From positions 1 through 20,360 of the forward strand of contig JAIVFJ010000598.1 of assembly GCA_025765615.1 (NCBI GenBank): a stretch of DNA of 20,360 bases, given 5' to 3'. Below the pieces are notes generated by a model, which was not told the DNA's origin, did no database searches, and saw only the letters and a list, made by a program, of their open reading frames with translations. Source of the DNA: Zopfochytrium polystomum. Its lineage: Eukaryota; Chytridiomycota; Chytridiomycetes; Chytridiales; Chytridiaceae. Positions 1 to 10,441 of this stretch are shown piece by piece (positions within the stretch are counted from its first letter, which is position 1; each line of letters opens with the position of its first letter). The position numbers and the translations under genes were made by a program.

Positions 1-2598
1 CCGAGCTCGGAATGGCCCAGTAATAAGGGTTGTCATGACCTGAAGCAGGAGAGCGGATATGGATGACGGGCTAGGCTTGGCTTTCCGGAGAAAGATGTGT
101 GGGACGCCGCGCCATCAACGTGCGTTTCTGGCAAAATATGGGGATTTGGTGAAGTCTGAGTCGAAGTAGCCAACGAAGCTGCCATCGGACTTTTGGAGGT
201 AGCGTCCGATGGCCGCGGGATCCAGGAATCGAACAGGGTATCAATGACTGAGAGAATATTTGTTCGTATTCTGCAGGGCGGCGGCAACAGGATCGGCGGG
301 CAGTGCTGGTAACAGTCGTGGTGGTTTTGATTTGTCGGAGAAAAAGATGGCATCCCGGGTAGTATAATCATTAGAGACTTGACAGCCTCCATCAAAACGA
401 AAACTGGATGATGATCATGAGGGTCAATAAGAACCATCAGGTTACAAAATCCTTCACAATTTACCAGTCTGAGGTCGCTGGAGGATTTGGTATAGGGAGC
501 TTTTGCGTTGTTTTTCCATGGAAAATTGACACATTTTCCCGTGCCAGAGGAAACGGTTCTGCATTTGACAAGCTAAACAGATATGATGAGCCTCGAAGAC
601 CCGGCCCCGGTTCAAACTTTGCTCACCATAGGGAATACCAGTATACCACATCGAAATATTCTTCTCTTTTCCGTACTCGTGATCGCAAGTTGAGAGAAGG
701 CTTTGCCTGAGAAGCGCAGAAACGAGAAAATTAACATCAGTGCGTGTTGCGTGGGGTATGAGAGCTAAGAAATACCTTGCAAAGGGCTCAGGCGGCAAGC
801 CGACATGTATAAACTGCTCTGCCGACCGATCCGCTGCGTCACCATGAGATCGCCGATACCTCTCTATTTTCAGCACAAAGCGAGCGGGAGAAATTTTTAA
901 TGCTGTTTCTCGGTATCCCAAAAGTTTCCAGGCAACTGACCAATGTCTCCGAGAAACACCACCGTCTTCGACACAAGACGCTGAAGCATCTCCACAGGCA
1001 CACCAAACTCCGACTCGTCGCGGCCGTGGAACAATCCCACCGCCGCCGCAGTAGGGTCCAAGTTCCACTTGCTTTTGATGACAAGAAGGAGGGTTCGGTA
1101 GAAGCACGCGGCGCGGTCGAGGTGGCGGTTGAGTTCCGCCGACGGCCGTGGAAAGGTTGGGGTTTCGAGTCCATTTCAAACTTGCCAATAATACTCTTTA
1201 GCTCCTTTTATCCTCGAGTAAAACACAACGCTCCACAGCATGTCGTCTAGATTCCGTTCGCGGACCAGCACGAACGAGTCGTCCAACACCAGCATGTCCT
1301 CGTACATCTGTAGCAAGGCCAGGCGCAGTCGGTCGGCGGTTTGGTCGACGAGGGCGATCACTCGGTTGACGCGCCGTTCCATTTCGTGGTTCCGCAGGGT
1401 TTGAAGAACTGCTTGGGATCGACTGTTGAAAGGGGAGTTTCAAAATTAATGAGGTTAGTGGGGTAGGGCAAAAGCGAAAGCAAGAATACCCACGCCCAAA
1501 GGCTCTCGATTTCCGGCGTTAGGGAAGGATTTTGATGCTCCGTTTTCGGCAGCTGATCTCTGCCCGGAAGGGGTGCAGCCGACGGCGGCGGCATCATCAG
1601 TGGTTTTCCCGAGGCGGACGACGACGACGACCACGACGACGGCCCAGTCTGCGAAGACGGCGACGGCGACAGCACCTTCGCAACTGGAACAGGCGAAGCT
1701 TTTGCAAAGACGCCATCTTCGGCGCCCGAGTCCGCCGCAGGACTCGATGCATCCTTTCTGCTCTTCCCGCTGTCCACTGAACCGCGTCCCCGCGGGGCCG
1801 CGGCGGCGGACAAGTCTCTGCTCTCGGACCGCTTCTCTCTCGTCCCCTTTGTCCTCGCCGGCTGCTTCTTCCCTCCGCCGTCGTCGCTGTTGTCAAAGTG
1901 GTCGACACCGCCGTCGACGCTGTGGTAGGCCGGTGGCGGCTCCGGCTCGTTGTGGCGGCTTGCCTCTCGTCCAGTGGCTCAAAGATGCGATCGTCGTCCG
2001 AGCTGTCGGCATCGTGGCCGATCCGTGTGGAATCTGCCGATCTCGGCCACGGAACGTCTAGACCGCTCCGCCGACTTCCGAGGATCGACAGCGGCTTTGG
2101 CGGGAACTCTTGCCGGGCGGTGTGGTGGTGCGGGTGGTGGTGGTGGCGCCGGCTGCTGTGGTGGTGCTGCTGGTGATGTGGGTGAAGGTGCTGATGAAGG
2201 GTGCGGAAGGTCGAGCCCAGGGGCGGGGATGCGGATGCGAGGGGGGAAGCGTTGAGGGAAGAGAGATTGGAAAGCGCAATTGTGGTCGTAGTGGTGGTAG
2301 TGGTGGTAGCGGAGGCAGTGTTGCCGTGTGACTGCAGGCGGACGGTTGAAAGCAGGCCCCGCCCGAGAGTCGAGGAGTTGTTTGAGGGGCCGCGCGAGAG
2401 GGCTGGGGCGAGGGAGAGGGGCGAGGTGCCGACTCCGCCTCTGCCGCCGACGCCGCCGCCAAGATCGTGCCGGTGGTGGTGGAAGCTCATCGGCAAGGCT
2501 CCTCCGTCCGTCGAGTTTCTGCTGTGCTTCCTTCGCTTCTTCTTCTTGTTGGTGCTCTTCGTCAGCCGGTCCTGCGCCCACGTCGAGAGTATGCCCAC
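1..2598 (-). CDS. EST1/SMG5-6-7-like protein (14-3-3-like/TPR region), 5' part of a multi-exon gene, runs off the left edge
   Basis: Family members act in telomerase recruitment or nonsense-mediated mRNA decay; which role applies here is not visible. The ATG is at 2598. The first exon encodes a basic, then H/S/T/P-rich, low-complexity N-terminus. The recognisable part follows: a helical stretch ending in MLWSVVFYSRI (about 1210-1260), then HLDRAACFYRTLLLVIKSKW, VVFLGDI, ERYRRSHGDAADRSAEQF and PFPLARENV (about 530-1120). These match in order the EST1 features LW..FY, FY..LL, LGDIARYR..AE.FY and PFP.AREN. Introns I infer: 1423-1493 (donor GTGGGT, branch CTAAC; GTATTC at 1489 is an alternative), 864-940, 707-775, and perhaps 404-464. 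The frame needs four single-base corrections, near 1954-1959, 1206-1209, 1152-1154 and 555-556, mostly in homopolymers, so this is either a pseudogene or an erroneous consensus. Downstream of about 400 the frame is uncertain (a TGA near 240) and no PIN domain is seen. Family call fairly firm, exon model less so. Confidence 0.68.
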
Positions 2599-2719
2599 GC
2601 TGCTCGATCGTCCCGTTCCAACAATGATGATAGCCCCAAATATGTCAAGTCAGTTGGGCGTGGCGGGTCCCACGGCAAAGAGGAACAGGGCTGGCTGTCT
2701 TTTTTTGCAGTTCCGTTTG

Positions 2720-2720
<1 letters not shown>

Positions 2721-2754
<34 letters not shown>

Positions 2755-2784
2755 GTCTCTCTGTCTCTCTCTCTCTCTCTCCTT
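2721..2784. repeat. CT/CTGT simple-sequence tract
   Basis: A run of 15 uninterrupted CT units (2721-2750) continues as CTGT/CT mixtures to about 2784. It lies 120-190 bp upstream of the EST1-like start codon and reads as GA on the gene's sense strand. Confidence 0.9.
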
Positions 2785-2948
2785 CTAGTCGTTTTTCCTC
2801 TCACCTGTCTGTCTGTCTGCGACCCCTGTCTCTTATTGCCCCACGGACTTTCTCCCAACAACAACAAAACGAGAAAAAACAGCGAGGGAAATCGTGGGGA
2901 ATTGTTATGCATGGTCGAGCGAGGAGCAAGGCGAGTGTCACAAAGCGA

Positions 2949-2998
2949 AGAGAGAGCAGCGAGTGGTGGAGAGAGAGATAGAAAGAGAGAGGGAGAGA

Positions 2999-3040
<42 letters not shown>

Positions 3041-3075
3041 TGAGAGAGGGTGAGTGAGAGCGAGAGAGGGAGAAA
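2949..3075. repeat. GA-rich tract with a pure (GA)n core
   Basis: An imperfect GA tract with an uninterrupted core of about 36 bp at 3002-3037. It is the reverse complement in kind of the CT tract at 2721-2784, so the two could pair as arms of a large hairpin. Confidence 0.9.
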
Positions 3076-3238
3076 GCTCATTCTCCCGACGGAACCCCGT
3101 CCCCCCGCCCGCCGCCGCGTCGGCCCTTTGTAAATAAACACCTTTTCATTTTGCGTACACCAACCACGCAGCGAAGCGTTGAAAAACAGGCAGCGAAACC
3201 CTTGTGCCAATGGAAACAAACAAAAAACAAACCAAAGC

Positions 3239-3242
3239 AGCC
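3239..3242. other. Target-site duplication of the copia element (AGCC, left copy)
   Basis: AGCC abuts the left LTR at 3243 and recurs directly after the right LTR at 15737-15740. Four bases match; extending to five breaks the match (cagcc versus agccc). Confidence 0.65.
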
Positions 3243-3376
3243 TGTTGAAATTCGATGTTGAGAGTGATGCGTGGTTGCGATCGCAGGAGCAGCAGCGGGA
3301 GGGTGAGAGGGCGTGACAAGTCAGGTGTGTGATCAACTTCTCTATTTTTTCTTTTATGCGGGGGCATATTCCAACA
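3243..3376 (-). repeat. Copia 3' LTR (134 bp)
   Basis: A direct repeat of 15602-15736. On the + strand it starts TGTTGAAATTC and ends ATATTCCAACA, giving imperfect terminal inversions TGTTG/CAACA. It is the 3' LTR because the coding strand is minus and the polypurine tract lies next to it at 3377. Confidence 0.92.
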
Positions 3377-3384
3377 CTCCCCTT
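3377..3384 (-). other. Copia polypurine tract
   Basis: On the minus strand AAGGGGAG immediately precedes the 3' LTR start TGTTGGAATATG, the expected place for plus-strand DNA priming. About 275 bp of element DNA between here and the end of the RNase H frame (3659) shows no recognisable coding. Confidence 0.75.
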
Positions 3385-3658
3385 GCACACGTGCCCTTCC
3401 TAGACTTCAAACAAAATCCTCCAGAGGTAAGAAACTGGGGAAGAGTGCTTGAAGCCCCTGCTCGGATGAAAAACCCAAATCAATTGGCCGATCTGGGAAA
3501 ACCGTGGAAGGGAAAGGAAGTGAATATATCTGGGAAAATGCTGCTGAGGGGTGAACTTCAAAAGGGTAGGAATAGAAAATACATGAAGAGCCTAATAAGG
3601 CAAAAGGTAAAGGAAAGTTTGTCCAGTGCCCTCCCCCTACCTTTTGGGCCTAACCTGC

Positions 3659-5411
3659 TCATTTCCCTTTGCGCACCAGCCGCACCTTCCACACGACAGC
3701 ATGGTCCAAGTTCTTCCGTTCCTTCTTCTTGATACTCTTTTGTCGAATATGTTCCTCACGTCTTTTTGATCTTGTCTCTAGGATTTTCTTGTGACGTTGC
3801 AGGTATTGTCTTGGTTTCTCAGTTGAGTCAACCAGTCCAAGTAGAGTCCGGCCCTCGTAGACCATATCGCGTCCATGTGGCTTGGTGAGGAGGTCTGCAA
3901 GCTGGTCCATCGAGTAGACGTACTCAACTTGCACAAGTCCTTCCTCAACAAGTGACCAAATGTGGTGGTACTGAAGGCGGATGTGCTTGGAGCGATCGGT
4001 GTGAAGGTCAGTTAACTGTCATGTGGATCGATGGTGTGTTGTCCTCAGTAGGCAATGATTCGGTAGCTTGAGGGGATGCTGGATTGATAGGTGGAGGTTG
4101 TTGATGGCCTCAAGTTCCCGACCAAGCTCACTGAGTGCAATGTACTCTGCTGCTGTGGATGAAGGTTGGGACAGTTGCTGATCTTGTTGATTTCCATGCT
4201 ATGGCTCCCCCTGCTAATTAGCACCAGGTATGCTATCTGTGAGCGAGAGTCGTGGCGGGAGTTGTACGATGCATCAGCATAGCCAACAACTTGGTTGTTC
4301 CTGTCTGAGCTGTAGCGAAGTCCAACTGTGGAGGTAGCCTTGACATACCCCACAACTGTCGAGTAGCTTCGTGCCAGTGCCAGATGCACGGGTCTTGAGC
4401 AAATGAACCAAGCAAGCTGACACTGAGTGCCAGGTCATGGTCTTGTTGACGTTGCAGCAGTAGTTGAGGCTGCCAATCACATGGAGGTACTCAGTGCTGT
4501 CAACGCTCTCCTCACTAGGGTCGGTGGAGTGCCAGTTGCGAAGGGGTGAGCTTGGCTGTTACCTTGAGTGGTGCGTTGCGAGGCGTTACAGGTCCATGCT
4601 TAGCCTCAAAGCGTGAAGAGGAAGTTCTGGAGGAAGTTAGTCTGATGGAGGATTGTGAAGTTTGAACCACGAATAACTTCCATTGAGAGAATGTAGCTGA
4701 GCTTTCCCAGCTCTCGAAGCTTGAACTCCGTCTTGAGGTCTGCAACAGCCTCCTTGATGGCAGCAGTGTGGCCAAAGAGTGGAAGGTTGTCAACGTACAC
4801 CAGAATGAAGCAGAGCCCGCACTTGGTCCAGTGCCAGAAGAGGCAGGGGTCTGCCCGGCTCTGAGCAAAGCCTTTTGACCGAAGGTGGAGGGCTAGACGC
4901 AGATACCAAGTCCGTCCTGATTGCTTCAGTCCGTAGAGACCCTTCAGCTGTAGCCACACTAGTCCAGGGGGAGATCGATACAGCCAGGTGGTGGTGCCAT
5001 GTAGATTGGTATGTCTAGGGTCCCATATAGGTAGGCTGAGGAGATGTCGATCATCTCCATGTACCAGCCATACAGGGTGCTGAGGGCAATCATCCAACGA
5101 AGTGTGTTGCCTCTAATAACTGGCAAGTAGGTGAGGGTTAAGTTGACGCCAGGCTGCTGGGTGAATCCACGAGCAACAAGTCGAGCACGGAACCGCTCAA
5201 TGGTGCTGTCAGGTTGAACTTGAGCTTGTAGACCCACTTGCAGCTGACAATGTTGGTGTCAGGCGGAGCTGCTGACTCCACAAAGACTCCCATCTTGCAA
5301 AGCATATCCAGCTCGTACTCTTCAGCCTCCTTCCACTGCTCTGCATGAGGCGATGCCATGGCCTCCTCGTGCGTCAGTGGGTCCTTGTATGTGTCTGGTG
5401 TTACTTTACTT
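3659..5411 (-). pseudogene. Copia pol, reverse transcriptase and RNase H part, frameshifted
   Basis: Fragments in alternating frames follow the copia RT/RNase H order. Near 5200-5370 is the RT N-terminus (PLTHEEAMASPHAEQWKEA, NIVSCKWVYKLK). After a shift come RARLVARGFTQQPGV and MEMIDISSAYLYG (first catalytic Asp region). After another shift near 4960 come LKGLYGLKQSGRTWY and LVYVDNLPLFG. RNase H follows with VVGYADASYNS near 4260 and DQLADLLTKPHGR near 3880, the usual copia C-terminal signature. The second catalytic Asp of YVDD is Asn here (codon AAC, 4786-4788). With at least three shifts and a lost catalytic residue this should give no active enzyme. The linker to the integrase is 5.3 kb away because of the gypsy insertion. 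Confidence 0.88.
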
Positions 5412-5416
5412 TGATC
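5412..5416. other. Target-site duplication of the gypsy element (TGATC, left copy)
   Basis: TGATC directly precedes the left LTR (5417) and recurs directly after the right LTR at 10725-10729. A 5-bp duplication is standard for Ty3/gypsy integrases. Confidence 0.97.
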
Positions 5417-5769
5417 TGTCAGGAACAGGGCAGGACAGGACAAGGCAGATAAGGAACTGAGAGGAGTGATGATTGTATTGGAAACAATAATTCACTTGAG
5501 GGATGGGACAGGTCCCCCATCCCCCTTTTATACCTTTTGAGAGTGTTCCTTGTCAAGACTCCAAGAAAGTTCCAGAAAGAGCAATTAGTAATACAATGAT
5601 ACCAATGATACCAATGACAACAAGACAAGTCAGGAAAGCAAAGAAGGTTCCAGAAGGTTCCACAAGGTTCCATGAAGGAATGTTCTAGAAGGTTCCAGAA
5701 GGTTCCAGAAGGTTCCATGAAGGAATGTTCTAGAAGGTTCCAGAGGTTTCCAGAGGGTGATTCATAACA
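5417..5769 (-). repeat. Gypsy 3' LTR (353 bp)
   Basis: Matches 10372-10724 at every position I compared. It is bounded TGTCAGGAAC..TTCATAACA on the + strand. It holds the same TATA box (5526-5532), proximal GAA-TTC-GAA element (5565-5577) and long phased GAA/TTC array (5643-5740) as the 5' LTR. It could drive transcription leftward (minus strand) into the copia RT remnant. Confidence 0.97.
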
Positions 5770-5772
5770 TCA

Positions 5773-5784
5773 TCTCCCCCTTTT
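5773..5784 (-). other. Gypsy polypurine tract, inside the coding frame
   Basis: On the minus strand AAAAGGGGGAGA followed by TGA abuts the 3' LTR. The tract codes for the last residues of the polyprotein (Lys-Arg-Gly-Arg), and the TGA is the stop codon. Confidence 0.85.
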
Positions 5785-8659
5785 AGGCCTCTTCTGCAAC
5801 TTGGTGGGGTACCTGGTCTTGAACTCGAGCAGAAGGTCTTGGCAGTGAGTGAGGTTTGACTCAGGCTCCCAGGTGTTGTCAGCATCTGAGTAACCTTTCC
5901 ACTTAACAAGGAACTTGAGTGTTCTTCCAAACCACTTGGCATCCAAGATTTGTTCAACCTCAAATTCCTCTTCACCTTCTACCTCAACTGGAGGAGGAGG
6001 AGGAACAACTCTGCCTGGAATGGAATTGGCCACAAACTTCTCTAAAAGGCTGACATGGAAAACTGGGTGGATCTTCATGGATGCAGGGAGATCCAGCTTG
6101 AAGGTGACTGGATTGATTTGCTCCAAGATCTTGAAAGGACCCAACTTGAGGTTGTCTAGCTTGGGACTTGGTCTTTTGGTCTGCAAGTTCTTCCTCAGAA
6201 GCCAAACTTGCTGACCCACAGCAAGGTCATGGTCCATTCTGTGAGTGTTGGCAAATCTTGAGGCATCTTCTTGGGCTTGCTTCAGGGTGGAGTCCAGGAA
6301 GGAGTTGATGATCTTGAGCTTATGTAAGTGTGAAGCCGCAGCAGGAGCTTGGACATTGGATAGGGTCTCTTGTCCCAGAAGATCTCCTCTTGGATTGAAG
6401 CCATAGGTTGCAAAGAAAGGAGATAGCTGGGTGCTTGAGTGGAGAGAATTGTTGAGAGCAAATTCTGCCAGTGGAAGGAGGGTGGGCCAATCATCCTGTT
6501 GATAGCTGACATAGCACCTCAAATACTGCTCCAGAGTCTGGTTTGTTCTTTCTGTTTGTCCATCAGTCTGAGGGTGATAAGCAGTTGACAGTTGAGACTT
6601 GATTCCAAGGGCTGCTGTGAGTGCTTTCCAAAATTGAGATCTGAACTGTGGTCCTCTGTCACTGACGATTGACTGAGGCAGCCCATGGAGCCTGAATATG
6701 TGCTGCAAAAACAGGTCTGCTGTTCCTTGTGCATCTATATTCTCAGTGCAGGGGATGAAATGGGCCAACTTTGTCCTTCTGCAGATGACAACAAGGATAG
6801 AGTCAAATCCATGGGATGGGGGCAGTTTCACAATGAAGTCCATGGATATTGATGACCAAGGGCTGATGGCAATTGGGAGGGGCTCCAGAAGTCCATAGGG
6901 CTTGTGTCTGCTGGACTTGTTTCTTTGACAGGTTTCACAGCTGCTGACATAGTTCTTGATGTACTTCCTCATGCCTGGCCAGTAGAAGTCTCTGGAAACA
7001 AGCTCATAGTGTCTTGTGCTCTCCTGGGTGTCCAGCTGTTGCTGCATCATGCCTTGTCTTGAGTATCTCAAGTTTTTCCTCTTCTTGGCTGATTTGAATC
7101 TTGTGAGGCTTGGGGTCCTTGGAAATAGCATGGGCCCACACACTGTCAGGAAGCAATGAAAGGTGTGTCTTGGATGGTGGGGTGAAACCATCTCCCCCTT
7201 CAGGTGCAAGGTCTGTTCTTCTTGACAGGGCATCAGCCACAGTGTTAAGGTGGCCAGGAGAATAGCACAGCTTAAAGTCATACTCAGAGAGCAGTTCAGC
7301 CCACCTGGCATGCCTCTGCTTGAGCAACCTCCTTGCCCTGAAGAAGGTGAGGTTCTTGTGATCAGAATAGACAGAGATGCCTTTTAGAACCAGCCAAGTA
7401 GTGTCTCCAGAATTTGAATGCTTCCACAATTGCAAGCAACTCCTTGTCATGGACTGTGTAGTTACACTCAGCACTGTTCAGCTTCCTGGAGTAATATGCC
7501 ACTGGATGCAGAGGAGCAGAGGGGTCCTGAGAGCTTGGCTGGGACAGAACAGCGCCAAGGGCATAGTCTGAGGCATCAGTTTCCAAGGTGAAGGGAAGCA
7601 AGGGATCCACATGCTTAAGGAGTGGTGCACTTGTGGTTGCTGTCTTAAGAGCTAGCCAGGCTTGCTCTGCTGCTGGGGTCCATTCAAACTTGGTGGTCTT
7701 CTTGGTGAGATCAGTGAGAGGCTTGGCTATGGCAGAATAGTTGGCAATGAAGGTTCTGTAGAAGTTGCAAAATCCAAGGAAGCTTTGAACATCCTTGATG
7801 GAATTTGGAGCCTTCCATTCAAGAATAGTTTGGATCTTGTCTGGTGCCATGGAGATCCCTTTGTCAGACACAATGAACCCCAAAAACTCAATGGAGGTCT
7901 TGTGGAATTCACACTTCTCCAGCTTTGCATAGAGGTGATGCTGTCTGAGTCTCTCCAAGACAGTCTTGACATGTCCCATATGGCTTGCAGTGTCAGATGA
8001 AAATACCAGGATATCATCCAGGTAGACAATGACAAAAAGGTCCAGAATATCCCTGAAGATGTCATTCATCATGCCTTGGAAAATAGCTGGAGCATTGGTA
8101 AGTCCAAAGGGCATGACCAAGTACTCAAAGTGACCGTATTTGCATCTGAAGGCAGTCTTCCATTGATCCTGGGGCTTAATTCTGACCAAATTGTAGGCAC
8201 CTCTGAGGTCAATCTTGGAAAATATCCTTGCATGGCTCAGTTTGTCCAGTAATTCAGAGATGAGAGGCAGTGGATAGCGGTTCTTGACTGTCATCTCATT
8301 GAGATCTCTGTAGTCCACACAGGGTCTCAGTCCCCCATCCTTCTTCTTGACAAAAAAGATGGGAGCTCCAGCTGGTGACTTGGAAGGTTGGATGAATCCC
8401 TTGTTCAGCATTTCTTCAATGTATTCTTGGAGGGCCTTGGCTTCTGGTGGAGAGAGGTGGTACAGTGGCTTGAAAGGTGGGCTGCAAGTTTCATCCTTGA
8501 GTGGGATTTCACAGTCATAAGGCCTCTGAGCTGGTAGCAGGTCTGCCTTGGTCTTGGAAAACACATCAGCATAAGGGAGATATTCTTTTGGTAGCTTGGA
8601 TGCCAGCAAAAGGTCTGATGGGTCCAGGTTGTCGTGCTCCTCAGCAGTGGGGCTTGAAT

Positions 8660-8880
8660 TCTTGACTGGGAACTGTGATTCTTGAATCTTTGACTGAGAG
8701 TTCTGTTCTTGGCAAAGACTGTGAGCTGTGGAACTTGAATCTTGAATGTGGACTGTGAACTGTGGTACTTGAATCTTTGACTGTGGGTTCTGTGAACAAG
8801 AGTCATGGCCATGACTGTGAGCTCTATGAGCTCTACTTGAATCTTGACTGTGAACTGTGAACTGTGGAACTGGAGTCTTG
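8660..8880 (-). repeat. Imperfect tandem repeat in the spacer between protease and RT
   Basis: A degenerate unit of roughly 85-90 bp occurs two to three times, with related stretches starting near 8664, 8750 and 8839. At protein level it gives repeated QSKIQ-x-P/SQF-T/PV and QDSS motifs. The segment is rich in S, Q, H and T and has no catalytic residues, so it looks like an expandable linker. Confidence 0.7.
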
Positions 8881-10358
8881 GCTGGCTGTGAATCTTGAAT
8901 CAAGGGCTTGAGAGCATGAGACTTGGGGGCTTGACTTGAGTTTTGGGTGACTGTTCCGATTGGTGGAGGTTGGACTTGACCAGTGACCCAATCAATGGCA
9001 GGGTTCTGGGTTTGCAGCCATGGTAATCCCAGGATGACAGAGAATGTGGGTGAGCCAAGATCCAATACTTCCAGATTGACCATGGATGGTGGAAAGTCTT
9101 GGATGTGGAGGTTTAGCTTGGTTTCATGGCTGATTTCCTTGAACAGAGCATGATTGGCAAAGTGGACCTTGAGGGGTGTGGATTTCTTGATCGTAGGAAT
9201 GGCACAAGACTTGGCAAGGGTGGCATCAATGATGTTGCAGGATGATCCAGAGTCTATAAGGGCCTTGGTTGTGATGGTTGACTTGGGTGAGAGTTGAATC
9301 TTGACATCCATGGTGAGTTGGTGGGGCTTGGAATCTGAGGTGTTTGTGGTGCTGGTGGTGGTGATGAAACAGGGGCAGCTTGGAGGAGGGTCCAGGGAAT
9401 TGCCCCTCAGTGAGCCTGGACCTGGGAGTTTGGGTGCTTCTTCCTTGGGCAGTCCTTGACAGCATGCTCCTTGGAGCCACAGTAAAAACACAGTCCCTGC
9501 TGGGCCCTCCTTGCTTTTCTCCTCTTGGCTCAGAGGACCCTTAGGAAGTGTCTCAACTGCATCCACTTGCATGGGTTCAGGAACTGTAAGAGCTTGAGGA
9601 ACTGGGGTAGGTCTTGATGTAGTTCCTACTTGTCTTTGCTTCAGCCTCTTGGAGTAGAGTCTGTTGTCAATCTTGATGGCAAGGAGAATGTACTCTTCCA
9701 AGGTCTCAGGGATGTGCAGAGACTGGGAGAGCATGTCTTGGATAGACTCATGGAGACCATCATGGTACAGCTCCATCAGAGCTGCATCATTGTATCCAGA
9801 GTCTCTGGCTAGTTGCTTGAATTGGTTGGTGTAGGCCACACAAGATTGCTTTCCTTGCTTGATATGCTTGAGCTTGGATCTTGCTGTCCAAGATGCGTAG
9901 GGGTCACCAAAGGTAGCTTCCAGCCCCTCCCAGAGCTCTTGCAGGGTGGTGGGTGTGCTTGGGAGAGATCTGTACCATGATTGAGCTTGACCAGACAGGA
10001 GGGTGCTTGTGAAAAGAACCTTGACTTGCTCACTGGGAAATCTTGAAGGTTGGAGAAGGATGACATTCTCCACAGTGGCCATGAAGTTCCTAAGGTCTTT
10101 GGCCAGCCCAGTGAACTTGTCAGGGCTGGGAACCTTGGGCTCTCTTGCTTGGTTGGCTTGAGGCAGGGGAAGAGCTTGATGTTCTTGTTGGTGAAGTTGT
10201 TGTTGAAGCTGGTGCTGCTGGTGAAGGACTTGTTCTTGAAGTTGGTGTGTCTGTCTTGAGAGGGCTTGTAATTGGTCCATCAAGGCTTGGAAGGCAGTTG
10301 CATCAGGGAAGGTGTTGTTTGGGTCAGACATGATGGCAGAGAGTAGTGGGAGAGGGTG

Positions 10359-10369
10359 AAGTGAATTAT
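10359..10369 (-). other. Gypsy primer-binding site, self-priming type
   Basis: On the minus strand the 5' LTR is followed by TC and then ATAATTCACTT. This 11-mer is the exact reverse complement of AAGTGAATTAT at 10452-10442, the predicted first bases of the transcript. Complementarity stops on both sides. No tRNA 3'-end complement starting with TGG is present. Tf1 of fission yeast and its relatives prime reverse transcription with the first 11 nt of their own RNA. Confidence 0.88.
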
Positions 10370-10441
10370 GATGTCAGGAACAGGGCAGGACAGGACAAGG
10401 CAGATAAGGAACTGAGAGGAGTGATGATTGTATTGGAAACA

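Larger units (their letters stand above)
2599..3238 (-). promoter_or_regulatory. Upstream region of the EST1-like gene
   Basis: No credible coding sequence. It is dominated by simple sequence: a CT tract and, about 220 bp further upstream, a GA tract. As the gene is on the minus strand, this is its 5' flank. The copia insertion at 3243 has separated it from the rest of the original intergenic DNA (15741-17148). No TATA box stands out. Confidence 0.45.
5770..10331 (-). pseudogene. Gypsy Gag-Pol polyprotein with chromodomain; four single-base frameshifts
   Basis: The ATG at 10331 lies 27 nt past the primer-binding site. Order: a Q/H-rich coiled-coil-like N-terminus, a retrotransposon Gag domain, a zinc knuckle CFYCGSKEHAVKDC (about 9450-9490), an aspartic protease with DSG (9246-9254), RT with YLDD (8013-8024), RNase H (HDKELLAIVEAFKFWRHYL, then VYSDHKNLTFF), integrase (HHCC near 6920-7050; MDFIVKLP, VSDRGPQF and QTERTNQ carrying D, D and E), a GPY/F-like LKLGPF, and a chromodomain (about 5810-5968; LVKWKGYSDADNTWEP). 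The stop is at 5770-5772. Four indels break the frame: +1 near 9495-9497, -1 near 9447-9450 (together throwing only the zinc knuckle out of frame), +1 at 7382-7385 and +1 near 7009. Correcting the net two extra bases gives 1520 codons including the stop. All motifs keep their key residues, so this is either a very recent casualty or an intact element with consensus errors. Confidence 0.9.

Noticed and set aside
1170..1200. TGA stop within the EST1-like exon (about 1181) as a true terminator or recoded codon
   Set aside because: The same frame resumes with family motifs, and a neighbouring frame gives sensible sequence across the gap if one A is removed at 1206-1209 and one T added at 1152-1154; two small indels explain it better.
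1176..1382. Resemblance of the helix ending VRERNLDDMLWSVVFY to the retinoblastoma pocket (RHLDQ..LC..Y)
   Set aside because: The downstream LGDI..RYR..AEQF and PFPLAREN motifs fit EST1/SMG proteins in order; no second pocket motif is seen.
1532..2331. Several overlapping + strand and alternate-frame open frames rich in R, T or H
   Set aside because: Shadows of GC-rich trinucleotide repeats in the first exon of the EST1-like gene.
5503..5688. 61-codon + strand frame, also present at 10458-10643
   Set aside because: Lies wholly within the LTR, on the strand opposite to the element's transcript; no evidence of function.
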